Positions 47,548 through 61,485 of a DNA stretch of 64,000 bases are shown one piece after another. This stretch comes from Pantoea deleyi (lineage in GTDB: Bacteria; Pseudomonadota; Gammaproteobacteria; Enterobacterales; Enterobacteriaceae): positions 3,782,001 through 3,846,000 of the forward strand of contig NZ_CP071405.1 of NCBI RefSeq assembly GCF_022647325.1. Reading direction: 5' to 3'. The notes under the pieces were generated by a model. That model ran no database searches and was not told the origin of the DNA. It worked only from the letters and a program-made list of their open reading frames with translations. Both the position numbers and the translations under genes were made by a program. The stretch's first letter is position 1, and every line of letters starts with the position of its first letter.

Positions 47548-47689
47548 TGACGTCTCTCCAGTGTCGCGAAATGGCCGCAGTTTAGCACACCCCTTGCACA
47601 GATGACGAAGCTGGCGCAGCTGTGATCTTGTTAGCAAATAAGCAAAGACCCGTTTGCAAAAAATTAACATCGCTCCCACACTCACGATC

Positions 47690-47706
47690 ATCTGGTATGA
47701 CCAGAT
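47690..47706 (+). promoter_or_regulatory. FadR operator of fadBA
   Basis: ATCTGGTATGACCAGAT is a 17-bp palindrome matching the FadR site AACTGGTCnGACCAGTT and differing at one base from the E. coli fadB operator. It lies 28 bases before the fadB ATG, positioned to block fadBA transcription until long-chain acyl-CoA releases FadR. Confidence 0.88.
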
Positions 47707-47733
47707 CACCTTTCGCGGTTTCAGGAGACGCAC

Positions 47734-51091
<3,358 letters not shown>

Positions 51092-51119
51092 TACGTTGAG
51101 TCTTACTTTGTCAGATTTA

Positions 51120-51143
51120 CCCGCCGTTACCGGCGGGTTTTTT
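51120..51143 (+). terminator. fadBA terminator
   Basis: CCCGCCG, loop TTAC, CGGCGGG, then TTTTTT, 29 bases after fadA and before the convergent fre gene. Confidence 0.9.
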
Positions 51144-51170
51144 CTGTCTGCGGCAGACCGCTACCGGGCC

Positions 51171-51872
51171 TCAGATAAAGGCAAACGCATCGCCATACAT
51201 CTGTGATTCCACGGCGCCGCGTTCGGCACAGAAGCGATCGCGGGCGATTTTCGCCATCTCAAAACGACCGGCAATGTAGATCTCATGCTCGCTCAGCGTG
51301 CTGAAGTCCTGCATCACTGCCGTCAGGACCGTACCTGAACGACCCTGCCAGCCCGCTTCAGGCTGCTCGACCACCGGAATGACCTTCAGGTTGGGATGCT
51401 TCACGGCCAGCGCATCCAGCTCGTCCAGATCGTACAGGTGCTTGAGTTCACGTCCGCCCCAGTAAATGGCGATATCGCGCTCAGGCTGTTCCGCCAGCGC
51501 GGTCAGCAGAATCGAGCGGGCATAGGAGAAGCCGGTGCCGCCTGCGATCAGAATCAGCGGCTTGCGGCTCTCTTCGCGCAGCCAGGCATCGCCGTGCGGG
51601 ATATCTACCGTGATCTGACGATCGTTGCGGATCCGATCCATCACCGCCATGGCGTAGAGATTGAGATCGGAGGCACCGATGTGCAGCTCAATGATCTCTT
51701 TTTCCATCGGCGTGGAGGCCAGTGAGAAGGGACGCTTGTCACGCTCATCCATCACTACCATCAGATACTGTCCCGCGCGAAAGGTGAATTCCGCTTCGGG
51801 GATCAGGCGAACGCGATAGACCGTGTCGGTAATCGCCTCAACCGAAGTTACTTTACAGCTTAACGTTGTCAT
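51171..51872 (-). CDS. fre: NAD(P)H-flavin reductase Fre
   Basis: Reduces free riboflavin, FMN or FAD; the reduced flavin serves UbiX-dependent and other reactions. 233 residues, the E. coli length. Ferredoxin-reductase type fold: flavin motif RPFSLAST (about 46-53), NAD-binding [15 protein letters not shown] (about 107-121), GGREL and C-terminal GDAFAFI. The start at MTTLSCK is taken by homology over an ATG 15 codons upstream. It follows ubiD by 41 bases, a link seen in enterobacteria since UbiD needs the flavin cofactor made by UbiX. Confidence 0.96.
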   Translation of the reverse strand: MTTLSCKVTSVEAITDTVYRVRLIPEAEFTFRAGQYLMVVMDERDKRPFSLASTPMEKEIIELHIGASDLNLYAMAVMDRIRNDRQITVDIPHGDAWLREESRKPLILIAGGTGFSYARSILLTALAEQPERDIAIYWGGRELKHLYDLDELDALAVKHPNLKVIPVVEQPEAGWQGRSGTVLTAVMQDFSTLSEHEIYIAGRFEMAKIARDRFCAERGAVESQMYGDAFAFI

Positions 51873-51913
51873 GCGTTCCCTCTGTCGGGTCGTCTTTATG
51901 GTTGTGCTCGCCA

Positions 51914-53398
51914 TCAACGCTGTGGCGGCTGATCAAAAATACCTAGCTCATCCCAGATAGCATCAATGCGCGCCGTCACCGCAGGATCTTTAACGATGGG
52001 GGTACCCCATTCGCGCTGCGTTTCACCCGGCCACTTATTGGTTGCGTCCATCCCCATCTTCGACCCCAGTCCGGAGACAGGTGAAGCGAAATCGAGATAA
52101 TCGATCGGGGTATTTTCCACTAATACCGTATCGCGGGCCGGATCCATTCGCGTCGTAATCGCCCAGATCACATCGTTCCAGTCACGCGCATTAACATCAT
52201 CGTCACACACAATAACAAATTTGGTGTACATGAACTGCCGTAAAAACGACCAGACGCCAAACATGACACGTTTGGCGTGTCCTGCGTACTGCTTTTTAAT
52301 GGTGACGACAGCCAGCCGGTAAGAGCATCCTTCTGGCGGCAGATAGAAGTCCACGATCTCCGGGAACTGCTTCACCAGAATCGGCACCAGCACTTCGTTC
52401 AGCGCCACACCCAGCACCGCAGGCTCATCCGGCGGACGGCCGGTGTAGGTGGAGTGATAGATGGCCTGACGACGCTGTGTAATATGCGTGACGGTAAAGA
52501 CCGGGAAGCTATCCACTTCATTGTAGTAGCCGGTGTGGTCGCCGTAAGGGCCTTCAGGGGCCATATCGCCCGCTTCGATATACCCTTCGAGCACGATCTC
52601 CGCGCTGGCGGGCACTTCGAGGTTGTTCGACAGGCACTTCACCACTTCGGTTTTGTTACCGCGCAGCAGGCCGGCAAAGGCATATTCCGACAGGGTATCC
52701 GGCACCGGCGTTACGGCACCGAGGATAGTGGCCGGATCGGCACCCAGCGCCACTGACACCGGAAAACGCTCGCCCGGATGCGCCTTCGTCCACTCCAGAT
52801 AATCCAGCGCGCCACCACGGTGCGACAGCCAGCGCATAATCAGCCGGTTTTTGCCAATCACCTGCTGGCGATAGATGCCGAGGTTCTGCCGCTCTTTGTG
52901 CGGTCCGCGTGTCACGGTCAGGCCCCAGGTAATCAGCGGAGCCGCATCGCCCGGCCAGCACCGCATCACCGGGATGCGCGTCAGATCGACCTCATCGCCG
53001 CTGAACACCACCTCCTGACAGGGCGCATTACGCAGCCGTTTGGTCGGCATATTCAGCACCTGCTTAAACTGCGGCATCTTGTCGAACAGATCGCGGAAGC
53101 CTCTTGGCGGCTCCGGCTCTTTCAGGAAGGCCAGCAGCTTACCCACTTCACGCAGGGCGCTGACATCCTCCTGACCCATGCCCATGGCCACGCGCTTTGG
53201 CGTGCCAAACAGGTTGCACAGCACCGGCATGTCATACCCTTTCGGGTTTTCAAACAGCAGAGCGGGGCCACCGGCGCGCAGGGTGCGGTCGGCAATTTCG
53301 GTCATCTCCAGTTCGGGATCGATCGACTGGGTAATGCGCTTTAGCTCACCGCGCTGTTCGAGCAGCGCGAGAAAGTCTCTTAAATCGTGATATTTCAT
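51914..53398 (-). CDS. ubiD: 4-hydroxy-3-polyprenylbenzoate decarboxylase UbiD
   Basis: Prenylated-FMN enzyme that decarboxylates the ubiquinone ring precursor. 494 residues, three fewer than E. coli. Conserved segments include [35 protein letters not shown] (prFMN and Mn contacts), and [20 protein letters not shown] with the catalytic Glu in the E-x-P motif (about 281-300). No ribosome-site conflict at MKYHDL. Divergent from rfaH and followed by fre. Confidence 0.97.
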   Translation of the reverse strand: MKYHDLRDFLALLEQRGELKRITQSIDPELEMTEIADRTLRAGGPALLFENPKGYDMPVLCNLFGTPKRVAMGMGQEDVSALREVGKLLAFLKEPEPPRGFRDLFDKMPQFKQVLNMPTKRLRNAPCQEVVFSGDEVDLTRIPVMRCWPGDAAPLITWGLTVTRGPHKERQNLGIYRQQVIGKNRLIMRWLSHRGGALDYLEWTKAHPGERFPVSVALGADPATILGAVTPVPDTLSEYAFAGLLRGNKTEVVKCLSNNLEVPASAEIVLEGYIEAGDMAPEGPYGDHTGYYNEVDSFPVFTVTHITQRRQAIYHSTYTGRPPDEPAVLGVALNEVLVPILVKQFPEIVDFYLPPEGCSYRLAVVTIKKQYAGHAKRVMFGVWSFLRQFMYTKFVIVCDDDVNARDWNDVIWAITTRMDPARDTVLVENTPIDYLDFASPVSGLGSKMGMDATNKWPGETQREWGTPIVKDPAVTARIDAIWDELGIFDQPPQR

Positions 53399-53667
53399 GC
53401 GGCTTTAACTTTCCGGCCAGAGTGAATCGGCCATTATAGGTCTGATTAGGCGGATATGCTGAGGTTTATACGACAGCCGCCGTGATGGTTATCGAGTCTG
53501 ATACAGCGCGGTGGCTGACGTCAATTTTCCGTCGCCCTTTCTGCCGCGATCCGGCAGGTTAAGAAAAGTCTCAGTTTATTTTCACCAGGGGACGCTTTAC
53601 GCTGCCCCTGCGCTATAACTCTGGCAGCAGGTTTGCTATTCTTAGCGTCCATTCGATGGGAGCAGTT
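53399..53667. promoter_or_regulatory. ubiD-rfaH divergent control region
   Basis: 269 bases carrying both promoters. TATTCT at 53637-53642 is a possible rfaH -10 box; an inverted pair CAGGGG / CCCCTG is at about 53585-53610. I could not assign other boxes firmly. Confidence 0.35.
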
Positions 53668-54156
53668 ATGGAATCCTGGTACTTACTCTATTGCAAACGT
53701 GGACAGCTATTACGCGCGAAGGAGCATCTGGAGCGGCAGGAAGTGCATTGCCTGAGCCCGATGATCGCTCTGGAAAAGATCGTGCGCGGTAAACGCACCA
53801 CCGTGAGTGAGCCTCTGTTTCCTAATTACCTGTTCATCGAGTTCGATCCGGAAGCGATTCACACGACGACGATCAGCAGCACGCGCGGCGTCAGCCACTT
53901 TGTGCGCTTCGGCACCACGCCCGCCACGGTGCCGTCGGCCGTGATTGAAGCGCTGGAAACCGACGTTCCGCAAATCCTGCTCGATCCGGAAACCCCTCAA
54001 AGCGGCGATGAAGTGGTGATCACCGAAGGCACATTTGAGGGGCTGCGCGCCATCTTTGCCGAACCGGATGGTGAAACGCGCTCTATTCTGTTGCTCAATC
54101 TGCTGAACAAGCAGGTGATGCGCAGCGTCGATAACAAGCAGTTCCGCAAGGTTTAA
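53668..54156 (+). CDS. rfaH: Transcription antiterminator RfaH
   Basis: Operon-specific NusG paralogue that binds paused RNA polymerase at ops elements and aids expression of long LPS, capsule and secretion operons. 162 residues, the E. coli length. NGN domain: [21 protein letters not shown] and [21 protein letters not shown]; the C-terminal part ([22 protein letters not shown]) is the fold-switching KOW domain. GGGAG stands before the ATG at 53668; an ATG four codons upstream is less good. Tail-to-tail with tatD, overlapping by four bases. Confidence 0.96.
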   Translation: MESWYLLYCKRGQLLRAKEHLERQEVHCLSPMIALEKIVRGKRTTVSEPLFPNYLFIEFDPEAIHTTTISSTRGVSHFVRFGTTPATVPSAVIEALETDVPQILLDPETPQSGDEVVITEGTFEGLRAIFAEPDGETRSILLLNLLNKQVMRSVDNKQFRKV

Positions 54157-54935
54157 GCCAGTCTGAACAGCGTCCGCGCATTTTGATCGACGCGGGCCGC
54201 CAGCGCCTCAGCATGTTCGCCACGCCATGTCGCCACCTGATTCACAATATGCGGTAAAAAGCAGGGCTCGTTGCGGCGCGAGGTCGGACGCGGGCGCATA
54301 TCGCGCGGCAGCAGATAGGGCGCATCCGTCTCCAGCAGCAGACGATCGGCCGGAATCAGTGGCAGCAGCTCGCGCAGCTCCAGCCCGCGTCGTTCATCGC
54401 ATACCCAGCCCGTAATCCCTACCGATAAGCCCATCGCCAGACAGGCTTCCAGCTCATCGCGCGTGCCGGTAAAGCAGTGGATCACTGCGCCCGGCAGTTT
54501 TGGCAGCCAGGGTGCCAGGACCGCGGCGAAACGCGCATGGGCTTCGCGACAGTGCAGGAACACCGGCATATTGAGTTCTGCCGCCAGCGCCAGCTGCGCG
54601 TCAAACGCATACTCCTGCTGCTCATGAGCGGAGAGGTTGCGGTTGAAATCGAGCCCGCACTCACCGATAGCCACCACTTCCGGTTTTTCAGCCAGACGAC
54701 GCAGGGTACTGGCGATCTCCGCCGACCACTCGCTGGCGTGATGCGGGTGAACGCCCGCGGTGGACCAGCAGAAACCCGGTTGATCTTCAGCCAGCCGCTG
54801 CGCCTGCTGGCTCTCCAGCGCATTGGTGCCGGTAATCAGCATGCCGGTGACGCCCGCATCACGCGCGCGTTTAACCACCTTTTGCCGATCGGCGGCGAAT
54901 TGCGTGCTGGTCAGGTTTACACCGATATCAAACAT
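54153..54935 (-). CDS. tatD: 3'-5' ssDNA/RNA exonuclease TatD
   Basis: Metal-dependent TIM-barrel hydrolase linked to DNA repair after oxidative damage; not needed for Tat export. 260 residues from MFDIGVNL, equal to E. coli; an ATG four codons earlier lacks support. Metal ligands appear in [22 protein letters not shown] (Glu), [15 protein letters not shown] and [13 protein letters not shown] (Asp). It follows tatC after a terminator, so unlike a strict operon it may have its own promoter or be read through. Confidence 0.95.
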   Translation of the reverse strand: MFDIGVNLTSTQFAADRQKVVKRARDAGVTGMLITGTNALESQQAQRLAEDQPGFCWSTAGVHPHHASEWSAEIASTLRRLAEKPEVVAIGECGLDFNRNLSAHEQQEYAFDAQLALAAELNMPVFLHCREAHARFAAVLAPWLPKLPGAVIHCFTGTRDELEACLAMGLSVGITGWVCDERRGLELRELLPLIPADRLLLETDAPYLLPRDMRPRPTSRRNEPCFLPHIVNQVATWRGEHAEALAARVDQNARTLFRLA

Positions 54936-54957
54936 AATTTTTCCCATAGTTTATAAA

Positions 54958-54984
54958 ACAAAAAACCGCCCATCAGGGCGGTTT
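54958..54984 (-). terminator. tatABC terminator
   Basis: Minus-strand AAACCGCCC, loop TGAT, GGGCGGTTT and a T-rich tail, about 40 bases after tatC. A second small GC hairpin (CCCGCC / GGCGGG) lies between it and tatC. Confidence 0.88.
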
Positions 54985-55025
54985 GCAGCGATAGCTTCCC
55001 GCCAGGGCGGGTAAGACTGTCAGCG

Positions 55026-55784
55026 TCAGGAGTCGGTGTTCTCGTCCTCATCCTGCAAGCGGCGGCCTTTACCCACGTAGTAACGGGAAAAGAATACGCC
55101 GACTTCAAACAGGCAGTACATCGGAATAGCGAGCAAAGTTTGGGAAAAAACATCCGGTGGTGTGAGCAGCATCCCGACCACAAACGCGCCTACCAGAATA
55201 TAGGGACGTTTCTTTTTCAGATCTTCCGGGCTGGTAATGCCGGTCCAGCAGAGCAGCACGATCGCCACCGGCACCTCAAACGCCACACCAAAGGCCATAA
55301 ACAGCGTCATGACAAAATCGAGATACTTGGCGATATCGGTCGCGACGGTGACGCCAATCGGCGCGGTCTTGGTGAAGAAGCCGAATGCCAGCGGGAAGAC
55401 CACGAAATAGGCAAAGGCTACGCCGAAGTAGAACAGGAAGGTGCTGGAAAACAGCAGCGGCATCACCAGCCGGCGTTCATGCCGGTATAGCGCCGGGGCG
55501 ACGAAAGCCCAGACCTGATAGAGGATCACCGGCACTGCAAGAAACACCGACACGATGATGGTCAGCTTAATCGGGGTGAAAAAAGGCGAAGCCACATCGG
55601 TCGCAATCATGCTGGAGCCGACCGGCATCTGGCTGATTAACGGGGCCGCAATCAGCTGGTAGATGTCGTTGGCGAAGAAAACCAGCACCAGAAAAATGGC
55701 TAAGACGGCGATGATGCAGTTCAGTAATCGCTTACGCAGCTCAATCAGATGGCTGATGAGCGGTTGGGTATCTTCAACGGCCAT
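55026..55784 (-). CDS. tatC: Sec-independent protein translocase subunit TatC
   Basis: Receptor for twin-arginine signal peptides with TatB. 252 residues with six membrane segments. The N-terminal signature [13 protein letters not shown] (about 11-23) contains the conserved Glu and the Arg-Lys-Arg stretch; the P-rich first periplasmic loop and FAFVAP-type motif ([14 protein letters not shown], about 92-105) and the Glu-containing segment near 165-170 are present. The stop is followed by the operon terminator. It overlaps tatB by one base. Confidence 0.97.
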   Translation of the reverse strand: MAVEDTQPLISHLIELRKRLLNCIIAVLAIFLVLVFFANDIYQLIAAPLISQMPVGSSMIATDVASPFFTPIKLTIIVSVFLAVPVILYQVWAFVAPALYRHERRLVMPLLFSSTFLFYFGVAFAYFVVFPLAFGFFTKTAPIGVTVATDIAKYLDFVMTLFMAFGVAFEVPVAIVLLCWTGITSPEDLKKKRPYILVGAFVVGMLLTPPDVFSQTLLAIPMYCLFEVGVFFSRYYVGKGRRLQDEDENTDS

Positions 55785-56449
55785 TATCGTTCATCACTTG
55801 CAGAAGAGGAGGGTGCGGCAGGCCGCCCGGAATCGGCGTTTCTGGTCACCTCGCCCGTGGGTGCCTGCGCGGGGGCGCTGGCGACACCGGAAGCGGCAGC
55901 CGGGGCGCGTACAGCCGGATCGGCGGAGCCCGCAGCCGGTGCCTGCGCCGGAGCGCTGGCCGCACCGGACGCGGCAGCCGGGGTGTGCACAGCCGGATCG
56001 GCGGAGACCGCAGCGGGTGCCTGCGCCGGAGCGCTGGCCTGCTGTTCTGTCGTTGCCGGAGTCGCCGCAGGCTCGGAAGCCGGCTGTGGCGCGACGGTGT
56101 GCCGGGCAGAATGGATGGTGTTAGCCTCGTCTTCCTCTTTTTCAATGTCGATGCTCTGGCTGACCGAGCGCTTCATTGAATCCGCGGTTTTACGCAGCTC
56201 TTCCATCGACTCTTTCAGCTCAGGGGAGAGTGTGCCGCGGCTCGCCTCTTCCACCTTTTTCAGGCTGTCCTGCAGCTCCTGCAGTTTCAGCTCCTGCGCC
56301 AGTTCATGTTGTACATTGGCTGCCAGCGAACGAATCGCCCGGATCCAGCCGACCACGGTTTTCACCGCAACCGGTAAACGTTGCGGGCCGAGAACAATCA
56401 GCCCGATAACGAACACCAAAACCAGTTCACTAAAACCAATATCGAACAC
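55784..56449 (-). CDS. tatB: Sec-independent protein translocase subunit TatB, enlarged C-terminus
   Basis: Forms the substrate-receptor complex with TatC. N-terminal membrane helix [22 protein letters not shown] (with the conserved Glu at about 8 and Gly-Pro at 21-22) and amphipathic helix are typical. The protein has 221 residues instead of the 171 of E. coli; the excess is an Ala/Pro-rich tail built from 26-residue repeats ([20 protein letters not shown] type, residues about 137-195) encoded by a 78-bp tandem repeat. The TatB tail is known to tolerate length changes, so function is probably kept. Confidence 0.95.
   Translation of the reverse strand: MFDIGFSELVLVFVIGLIVLGPQRLPVAVKTVVGWIRAIRSLAANVQHELAQELKLQELQDSLKKVEEASRGTLSPELKESMEELRKTADSMKRSVSQSIDIEKEEDEANTIHSARHTVAPQPASEPAATPATTEQQASAPAQAPAAVSADPAVHTPAAASGAASAPAQAPAAGSADPAVRAPAAASGVASAPAQAPTGEVTRNADSGRPAAPSSSASDER
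55861..56039. repeat. 78-bp in-frame tandem repeat in tatB
   Basis: Two full 78-base units start at 55861 and 55939, a partial third at 56017; units share the GTGCCTGCGC start and differ at about a dozen positions. The unit length is a multiple of three, so copies add 26 residues each without changing frame. Confidence 0.9.
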
Positions 56450-56452
56450 GGT

Positions 56453-56707
56453 TTACACCTGCTTGTCGTTCTTGGCTTCTTCTTTGTTAGCCGACGTGGG
56501 CTGTTTGTCCGCCAGCGTTTTCGCCGCGAAGTCAGCATCCTGATCTTTCGGTTGATCCTTTTTGTCATCCTCATCGCTCATGGCTTTTTTGAAACCACGA
56601 ATCGACGAACCTAAATCTGACCCCAGATTACGTAACTTATTGGTACCGAACAGAAGTACAACAATCACGGCAATGATTAATAATTGCCAGATACTGATAC
56701 CGCCCAT
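56453..56707 (-). CDS. tatA: Sec-independent protein translocase subunit TatA
   Basis: Pore-forming subunit of the Tat system. 84 residues (89 in E. coli): short N-terminal membrane helix ([18 protein letters not shown], about 4-21), hinge [10 protein letters not shown], amphipathic helix to about 45 and a charged tail ([12 protein letters not shown]). It begins the tatABC operon, three bases before tatB. Confidence 0.97.
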   Translation of the reverse strand: MGGISIWQLLIIAVIVVLLFGTNKLRNLGSDLGSSIRGFKKAMSDEDDKKDQPKDQDADFAAKTLADKQPTSANKEEAKNDKQV

Positions 56708-56816
56708 GAGATAGCCTCTGATGTTCTGTGAAAATGATGAGGTAATGCACCACAGCGAGCCCTTTTTAACCGGGCCTGAACCAGCGACATTACCTTTTTT
56801 TTGCCGGACGTGACAA

Positions 56817-58454
56817 TCAGTTTGTCTTACGCCAGCCGATAACCCAGGAGACGATTCCCGCCGCCATCAGCACCGCCGGAAAGAAGTCCCAGTCCGGCCT
56901 GGCGAGCAGAACCGCCGTTCCGCTTAACAGCAGGGTGGCCCCGACGCCAAACAGGTAACGCGCCTGATGATGACGGACGCGCTGCACGTTCAGGTCGCCC
57001 ACTAATTTATCGACGCTGTGACGCAGAAGTTTGTGCTGACGCATGCTGTCGTAAAAAAGTTCGGGCAGCTCGGGCAACTTTTCAGCCCAGAATGGCGCTT
57101 TCTCTTTAACCGCCCGCACCAGCGCGGAGAGACCCACCTGATCCTTAATCCACTCTTCCAGGAACGGCTTCGCCGTCTTCCAGAGGTCAAGCTGCGGATA
57201 GAGCTGACGACCAATCCCTTCCACGTAGAGCAGCGTTTTCTGCAGCAGCACCAGCTGCGGCTGCACTTCCATATTGAAGCGGCGGGCCGTGTTAAACAGG
57301 TTCAGCAGCACATGCCCGAAGGAGATTTCAGCCAGCGGCTTTTCAAAAATCGGTTCGCAGACGGTGCGAATCGCAAATTCGAAATCTTCCACGTTGGTAT
57401 CGGGCGGCACCCAGCCGGAATCCACATGCAGCTCCGCCACCTTGCGATAGTCGCGGTTGAAGAAGGCGATGAAGTTTTCCGCCAGATAGCGCTTATCTTC
57501 CTTGTTCAGCGACCCGACAATCCCGCAGTCGATACCGATATATTGCGGATCTTCAGGATGTTCATAGCTGACAAAGATGTTGCCCGGATGCATGTCGGCA
57601 TGGAAGAAACTGTCGCGGAAGACCTGGGTGAAGAAGACCTGCACGCCACGTTCCGCCAGCAGCTTCATGTTCACACCATGCCGCTCCAGCGTCGCCACAT
57701 CGGAAATCGGGATCCCATAGATGCGCTCCATCACCATCATGGTTTCGCTGCAGTAGTCGGAATAGACTTCCGGCACATAGAGCATGCGGCTGTCTTCGAA
57801 ATTCCGGCGCAGCTGAATCGCGTTGGCGGCTTCACGCAGCAGGTTCAGCTCATCCAGCAGGGTTTTTTCGTAGTCGCGCACTACCTCGACCGGACGCAGA
57901 CGGCGGCCATCCGGCAGCAGACGCGGTACCCAGCGAGCCAGACGGTAGATCAGCTTCATGTCCGCTTTAATCACCGGCAGAATGTCGGGGCGGATCACTT
58001 TGATCACCACGGCCTTGCCGTTCGATTTCAGTGTGGCGGTGTGGACCTGCGCGATAGAGGCTGACGCCAGCGGTTTGATGTCAAAATCGTCGAACCAGGT
58101 CTCAATCGGCGCGCCCATAGAGGCTTCAATCTGCGCTTTCGCTTTGACGCCATCAAAGGGTGCGACGCGGTCCTGCAGAATGGCGAGCTGATCGGCGATC
58201 AGCGGCGGGAAGAGATCCCGGCGGGTCGACAGCATCTGGCCAAACTTGATCCAGACCGGCCCCAGCTGCTCCATCGCCATGCGCATGCGGGCACCGACCG
58301 GTTCATGCTGATGCAGGTTCGGGATCCAGAAAACAGAGCGCCGCCACAGGCGGAACAGGAAAGTGAGGCGGGTCTGAGGGATCAGTTCATCAAGGCCATA
58401 GGTCAGAAAAACCTTCATGATCAGATATAAGCGGCGGATCTCTCCAAAACTCAT
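56817..58454 (-). CDS. ubiB: Ubiquinone biosynthesis protein UbiB (atypical kinase)
   Basis: Atypical protein-kinase-like ATPase needed for early ubiquinone steps. 545 residues, close to E. coli 546. Signature KxGQ motif is in [17 protein letters not shown] (about 81-97), the Ala-rich nucleotide loop in [12 protein letters not shown] (about 122-133), VIKVIRPDI, the catalytic segment [14 protein letters not shown] (about 285-298) and IDCGIVGSL; two C-terminal membrane helices (about 497-540) anchor it. Overlaps ubiJ by four bases. Confidence 0.96.
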   Translation of the reverse strand: MSFGEIRRLYLIMKVFLTYGLDELIPQTRLTFLFRLWRRSVFWIPNLHQHEPVGARMRMAMEQLGPVWIKFGQMLSTRRDLFPPLIADQLAILQDRVAPFDGVKAKAQIEASMGAPIETWFDDFDIKPLASASIAQVHTATLKSNGKAVVIKVIRPDILPVIKADMKLIYRLARWVPRLLPDGRRLRPVEVVRDYEKTLLDELNLLREAANAIQLRRNFEDSRMLYVPEVYSDYCSETMMVMERIYGIPISDVATLERHGVNMKLLAERGVQVFFTQVFRDSFFHADMHPGNIFVSYEHPEDPQYIGIDCGIVGSLNKEDKRYLAENFIAFFNRDYRKVAELHVDSGWVPPDTNVEDFEFAIRTVCEPIFEKPLAEISFGHVLLNLFNTARRFNMEVQPQLVLLQKTLLYVEGIGRQLYPQLDLWKTAKPFLEEWIKDQVGLSALVRAVKEKAPFWAEKLPELPELFYDSMRQHKLLRHSVDKLVGDLNVQRVRHHQARYLFGVGATLLLSGTAVLLARPDWDFFPAVLMAAGIVSWVIGWRKTN

Positions 58455-59062
58455 TTTGCCTCCAGCTGCGCCAGACGCGCATCAAGCGCCTCAAGCGAAC
58501 GTTCCATCGCGTCGACCTCCTCAGAGAACCAGGCTAACTCCAGTGAGCCAGGCGCAACACGCCACTCTTCCGTGATGGCCTGTCCAAGATAGTCCTGGCG
58601 ACGCTGCACTTCACCTTTGAAAAAGCGTAAAGCCTGTTGTGCGCGCTGACTGATACCCTGCGCAGCGATATCGCCGACCCAGGGCGCCAGATATTCCGCC
58701 GGATCCAGCTCAGCCAGATCCAGCAGCGCAGAGAACTGCTGCACGACCTGCAGATCGCCGTCGACCTGCAGCTCACCGCTGCGGATCAGCGGCGTCAGCT
58801 GCTGGCGATCGCGCAGCTTCGGCAGGGTTTTCAGCGACGTGATCACCGTGCAGTCGCTGCGATCCTGCCAGTCTGCCAGCACATCGAGTTGCTGTTCACT
58901 GAACACCAGCACCAGCGGATGAGAGAACTCTTCCAGGCGCAGCGTCAGCACGCGGCCGTTCAGGCGTTGCCGCGCTGATTTCAGGCCGCGATCGCGATAA
59001 AGAATACGGTTCAGCGCCGTTTCCAGACCTGCGGTAATCAAGGGCGTCAGGTTCATTACCAT
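58451..59062 (-). CDS. ubiJ: Ubiquinone biosynthesis accessory factor UbiJ
   Basis: 203 residues with an SCP2-type lipid-binding domain in the N-terminal half ([19 protein letters not shown] and [22 protein letters not shown]); it binds ubiquinone intermediates and helps assemble the Ubi complex. The C-terminal half is helical with [21 protein letters not shown] as a coiled coil. The start overlaps closely with the ubiE end (five-base gap), and its own end overlaps ubiB by four bases. Confidence 0.93.
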   Translation of the reverse strand: MVMNLTPLITAGLETALNRILYRDRGLKSARQRLNGRVLTLRLEEFSHPLVLVFSEQQLDVLADWQDRSDCTVITSLKTLPKLRDRQQLTPLIRSGELQVDGDLQVVQQFSALLDLAELDPAEYLAPWVGDIAAQGISQRAQQALRFFKGEVQRRQDYLGQAITEEWRVAPGSLELAWFSEEVDAMERSLEALDARLAQLEAK

Positions 59063-59067
59063 CTCAC

Positions 59068-59826
59068 TCAGAACTTAAATCCACGATGCAGCGCCACGAT
59101 GCCGCCGGTCATATTGGAGTAAGTGGTATTTTCAAAGCCGACATCGTTCATCATCGCTTTCAGGGTCTCCTGATCGGGATGCATGCGGATCGATTCGGCC
59201 AGATAGCGGTAGCTCTCTGCATCCTGCGCCACCAGCTGCCCGATACGCGGCAGAATGTGGAACGAGTAGGCGTCATACGCCTTGCTCAGCGGATCCAGCA
59301 CGGGCTTAGAGAACTCCAGCACCAGCAGACGTCCGCCTGGCTTAAGGACACGGAACATTGAGGCCAGCGCCTTCTCTTTTTCCGTGACGTTGCGCAGGCC
59401 AAAGGAGATGGTGATGCAGTCGAAATAGTTATCGGGGAAAGGCAGCGCTTCTGCGTTGGCCTGCACGTAACTTACGTTGCCAACCACGCCCTGATTGCGC
59501 AGCTTTTCGCGGCCCATCTTCAGCATGGAGCTGTTGATATCGGCCAGAACAACCTGACCCGTTTCGCCGACCAGACGCGAGAATTTTGCCGTCAGATCGC
59601 CGGTTCCGCCCGCCAGGTCCAGCACGCGCTGACCGCGACGTACGCCGCTACTGTCAATGGTAAAACGCTTCCAGATGCGATGGACGCCAAACGACATCAA
59701 ATCGTTCATCAGGTCATATTTTGCGGCTACGGAATGAAAAACGTCCGCGACTTTGTCCGCTTTTTCGCTTTTGGCGACCGTCTGAAAGCCAAAATGGGTG
59801 GTTTCCTGCTGTGATTCATCTGCCAT
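59068..59826 (-). CDS. ubiE: Ubiquinone/menaquinone C-methyltransferase UbiE
   Basis: SAM-dependent C-methylation of 2-polyprenyl-6-methoxybenzoquinol and demethylmenaquinol. 252 residues (251 in E. coli). Motif [17 protein letters not shown] (about 65-80), [33 protein letters not shown] (motif post-II) and [14 protein letters not shown]. The start [13 protein letters not shown] is chosen by homology over an in-frame ATG 21 codons upstream. First gene of ubiEJB, with rmuC upstream in the same direction. Confidence 0.96.
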   Translation of the reverse strand: MADESQQETTHFGFQTVAKSEKADKVADVFHSVAAKYDLMNDLMSFGVHRIWKRFTIDSSGVRRGQRVLDLAGGTGDLTAKFSRLVGETGQVVLADINSSMLKMGREKLRNQGVVGNVSYVQANAEALPFPDNYFDCITISFGLRNVTEKEKALASMFRVLKPGGRLLVLEFSKPVLDPLSKAYDAYSFHILPRIGQLVAQDAESYRYLAESIRMHPDQETLKAMMNDVGFENTTYSNMTGGIVALHRGFKF

Positions 59827-59901
59827 CGGTTTTACCTGCTCCACAAACAATACTTCCCGAAGTGTATCAGAGTCACGGAAGTCAGGCACGTTGCGCCCAT
59901 A

Positions 59902-61401
59902 CTATTCGTGGAGGCGTCTCACACGCGACTCACTCTCCTCCCCTTCCCTCTCCTCATCGGCCTCCTCTTCCAGCCGGTTTTCTGGCATGGCGCGTTCGGC
60001 TAATTGCGGGTTGATGGGGCGTTTGATCTCCACGCCCAGCGCCCGGAACCCCTCGCTCTGCGCGATCAGGTTACCGCGCCCTTCTGCCAGCTTTTTCATC
60101 GCCTCGCGATAGCTGTTCTGGGCTTTATCCAGGCTATGGCCAATCCCGCTCATATCATCCACGAAGAGCCGCATCTTGTCGTAGAGCCGCGCTGCCCGAT
60201 CGGCTATCCGCTGGGCATTGCGGCTCTGGTGCTCATAGCGCCACAGATTATTGATGGTGCGCAGCGCCACCAGCAGCGTGGTGGGGCTGACCAGCATAAT
60301 GTTCTGCTGCAGCGCCTCGCTAATCAGTTCAGGCTGCCGATCGATCGCCAGCAGAAAGGCGGGCTCCACCGGAATAAACATCAGCACATAATCCAGCGAC
60401 CGCAAGCCAGGCAACTGCTGATAATCTTTCCGGCTCAGCAGGCGGATGTGCGCACGCATGGCACTCACATGCTCCTGGATCGCCTGCTCACGGGCGATCT
60501 CATCCTCTGCGTTGAAATAGCGTTCATAGGCCACCAGCGTCATCTTGGCGTCCACCACCACATCTTTGCCCTGCGGCAGACGCACAATCACATCCGGCTG
60601 CATCCTGCCCTGCTGCTCAGACTGGATGCTGACCTGCGTTTCATATTCGTAGCCTTCCCGCAGCCCGGAGGCTTCCAGCACCCGGCTCAGCACCACTTCC
60701 CCCCAGTTCCCCTGAATTTTATTGTCGCCCTTCAGCGCTTTCGTCAGGTTGAGCGCCTCCTGCGCCATCTGCGCATTCAGCTGCTGCAGCTGGCGGATTT
60801 CATGGGTCAGGGTATGCCGTTCGCGTGCTTCTGCACCAAAGCTCTCATGCACCTGCCGGCGGAAACCATCCAGCTGCTCACGCAGCGGGCCGATCAGCCC
60901 GTTCAGGCTCTGACGGTTCTGTTCATCAACGCGACGGCCGCTGTTTTCGAAAATACGGTTGGCGAGGTTTTCAAACTGGGCGCTGAGACGCTGTTCGCTG
61001 TTGGTCAGCAGACGCTGTTTCTCTTCTGCGGCGTAGCGGGTCTCTTCCAGACGGATGGTCACTTCGCGCAGCTCCGCTTCCTGGGCGCTGTTCACCTCCA
61101 GCTGATTGCGCAGTTCGCGATTAAGCTGTTCGCTTTCGTTACGCCAGTAATCAAGCTGCTGCAGCCGTTCGGTGGCACCGCTCAGCGCGCCGTGAAGCTG
61201 ACGCAGCTCCTGCTCCCGCTGCTGCGCCTGCTGCTGAAGCTGATCGACCTGCTGCTGCTGACGCTGTTGCGCCTCTTCCAGCAGACGGCGCTCGGTCTGA
61301 AAACGGGCGACCAGATGACCGGCACGTAACTGTGCCAGCATCCAGCCGATCCCTGCCCCGGCAAGCGCCAGACAGGCGCTGATGATGATGTGCTGATCCA
61401 T
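59902..61401 (-). CDS. rmuC: DNA recombination protein RmuC
   Basis: 499 residues with an N-terminal membrane anchor (IIISACLALAGAGIGWMLA, about 4-22), a long coiled coil (about 35-170, rich in Gln, Glu, Leu) and the RmuC domain with QGNWGEVVLSRVLEASGLREGYEYETQ and QPDVIVRLPQGKDVVVDAKM, a PD-(D/E)XK-like core with Asp/Lys in VDAKM. It limits inversions at short inverted repeats in E. coli. Its C-terminus differs (PENRLEEEADEE...), acidic and variable. Start at MDQHIII by homology with a purine-rich site upstream. Confidence 0.95.
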   Translation of the reverse strand: MDQHIIISACLALAGAGIGWMLAQLRAGHLVARFQTERRLLEEAQQRQQQQVDQLQQQAQQREQELRQLHGALSGATERLQQLDYWRNESEQLNRELRNQLEVNSAQEAELREVTIRLEETRYAAEEKQRLLTNSEQRLSAQFENLANRIFENSGRRVDEQNRQSLNGLIGPLREQLDGFRRQVHESFGAEARERHTLTHEIRQLQQLNAQMAQEALNLTKALKGDNKIQGNWGEVVLSRVLEASGLREGYEYETQVSIQSEQQGRMQPDVIVRLPQGKDVVVDAKMTLVAYERYFNAEDEIAREQAIQEHVSAMRAHIRLLSRKDYQQLPGLRSLDYVLMFIPVEPAFLLAIDRQPELISEALQQNIMLVSPTTLLVALRTINNLWRYEHQSRNAQRIADRAARLYDKMRLFVDDMSGIGHSLDKAQNSYREAMKKLAEGRGNLIAQSEGFRALGVEIKRPINPQLAERAMPENRLEEEADEEREGEESESRVRRLHE

Positions 61402-61485
61402 GATTTCCCCCGACTCAGGCTGCTGAGGGAAAAGGTAGAGTCGCACTGTATGAATGTCCAGATAATTTTGCCGGGATTCAGCGCC

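Noticed and set aside
57018..58064. Open frame of 348 codons on the plus strand
   Set aside because: Antisense to ubiB, which is complete.
60004..61329. Open frame of 441 codons on the plus strand
   Set aside because: It is antisense to rmuC, whose product is a clear family member. The frame is a mirror of codon use in a GC-biased gene and has no domain or ribosome site.
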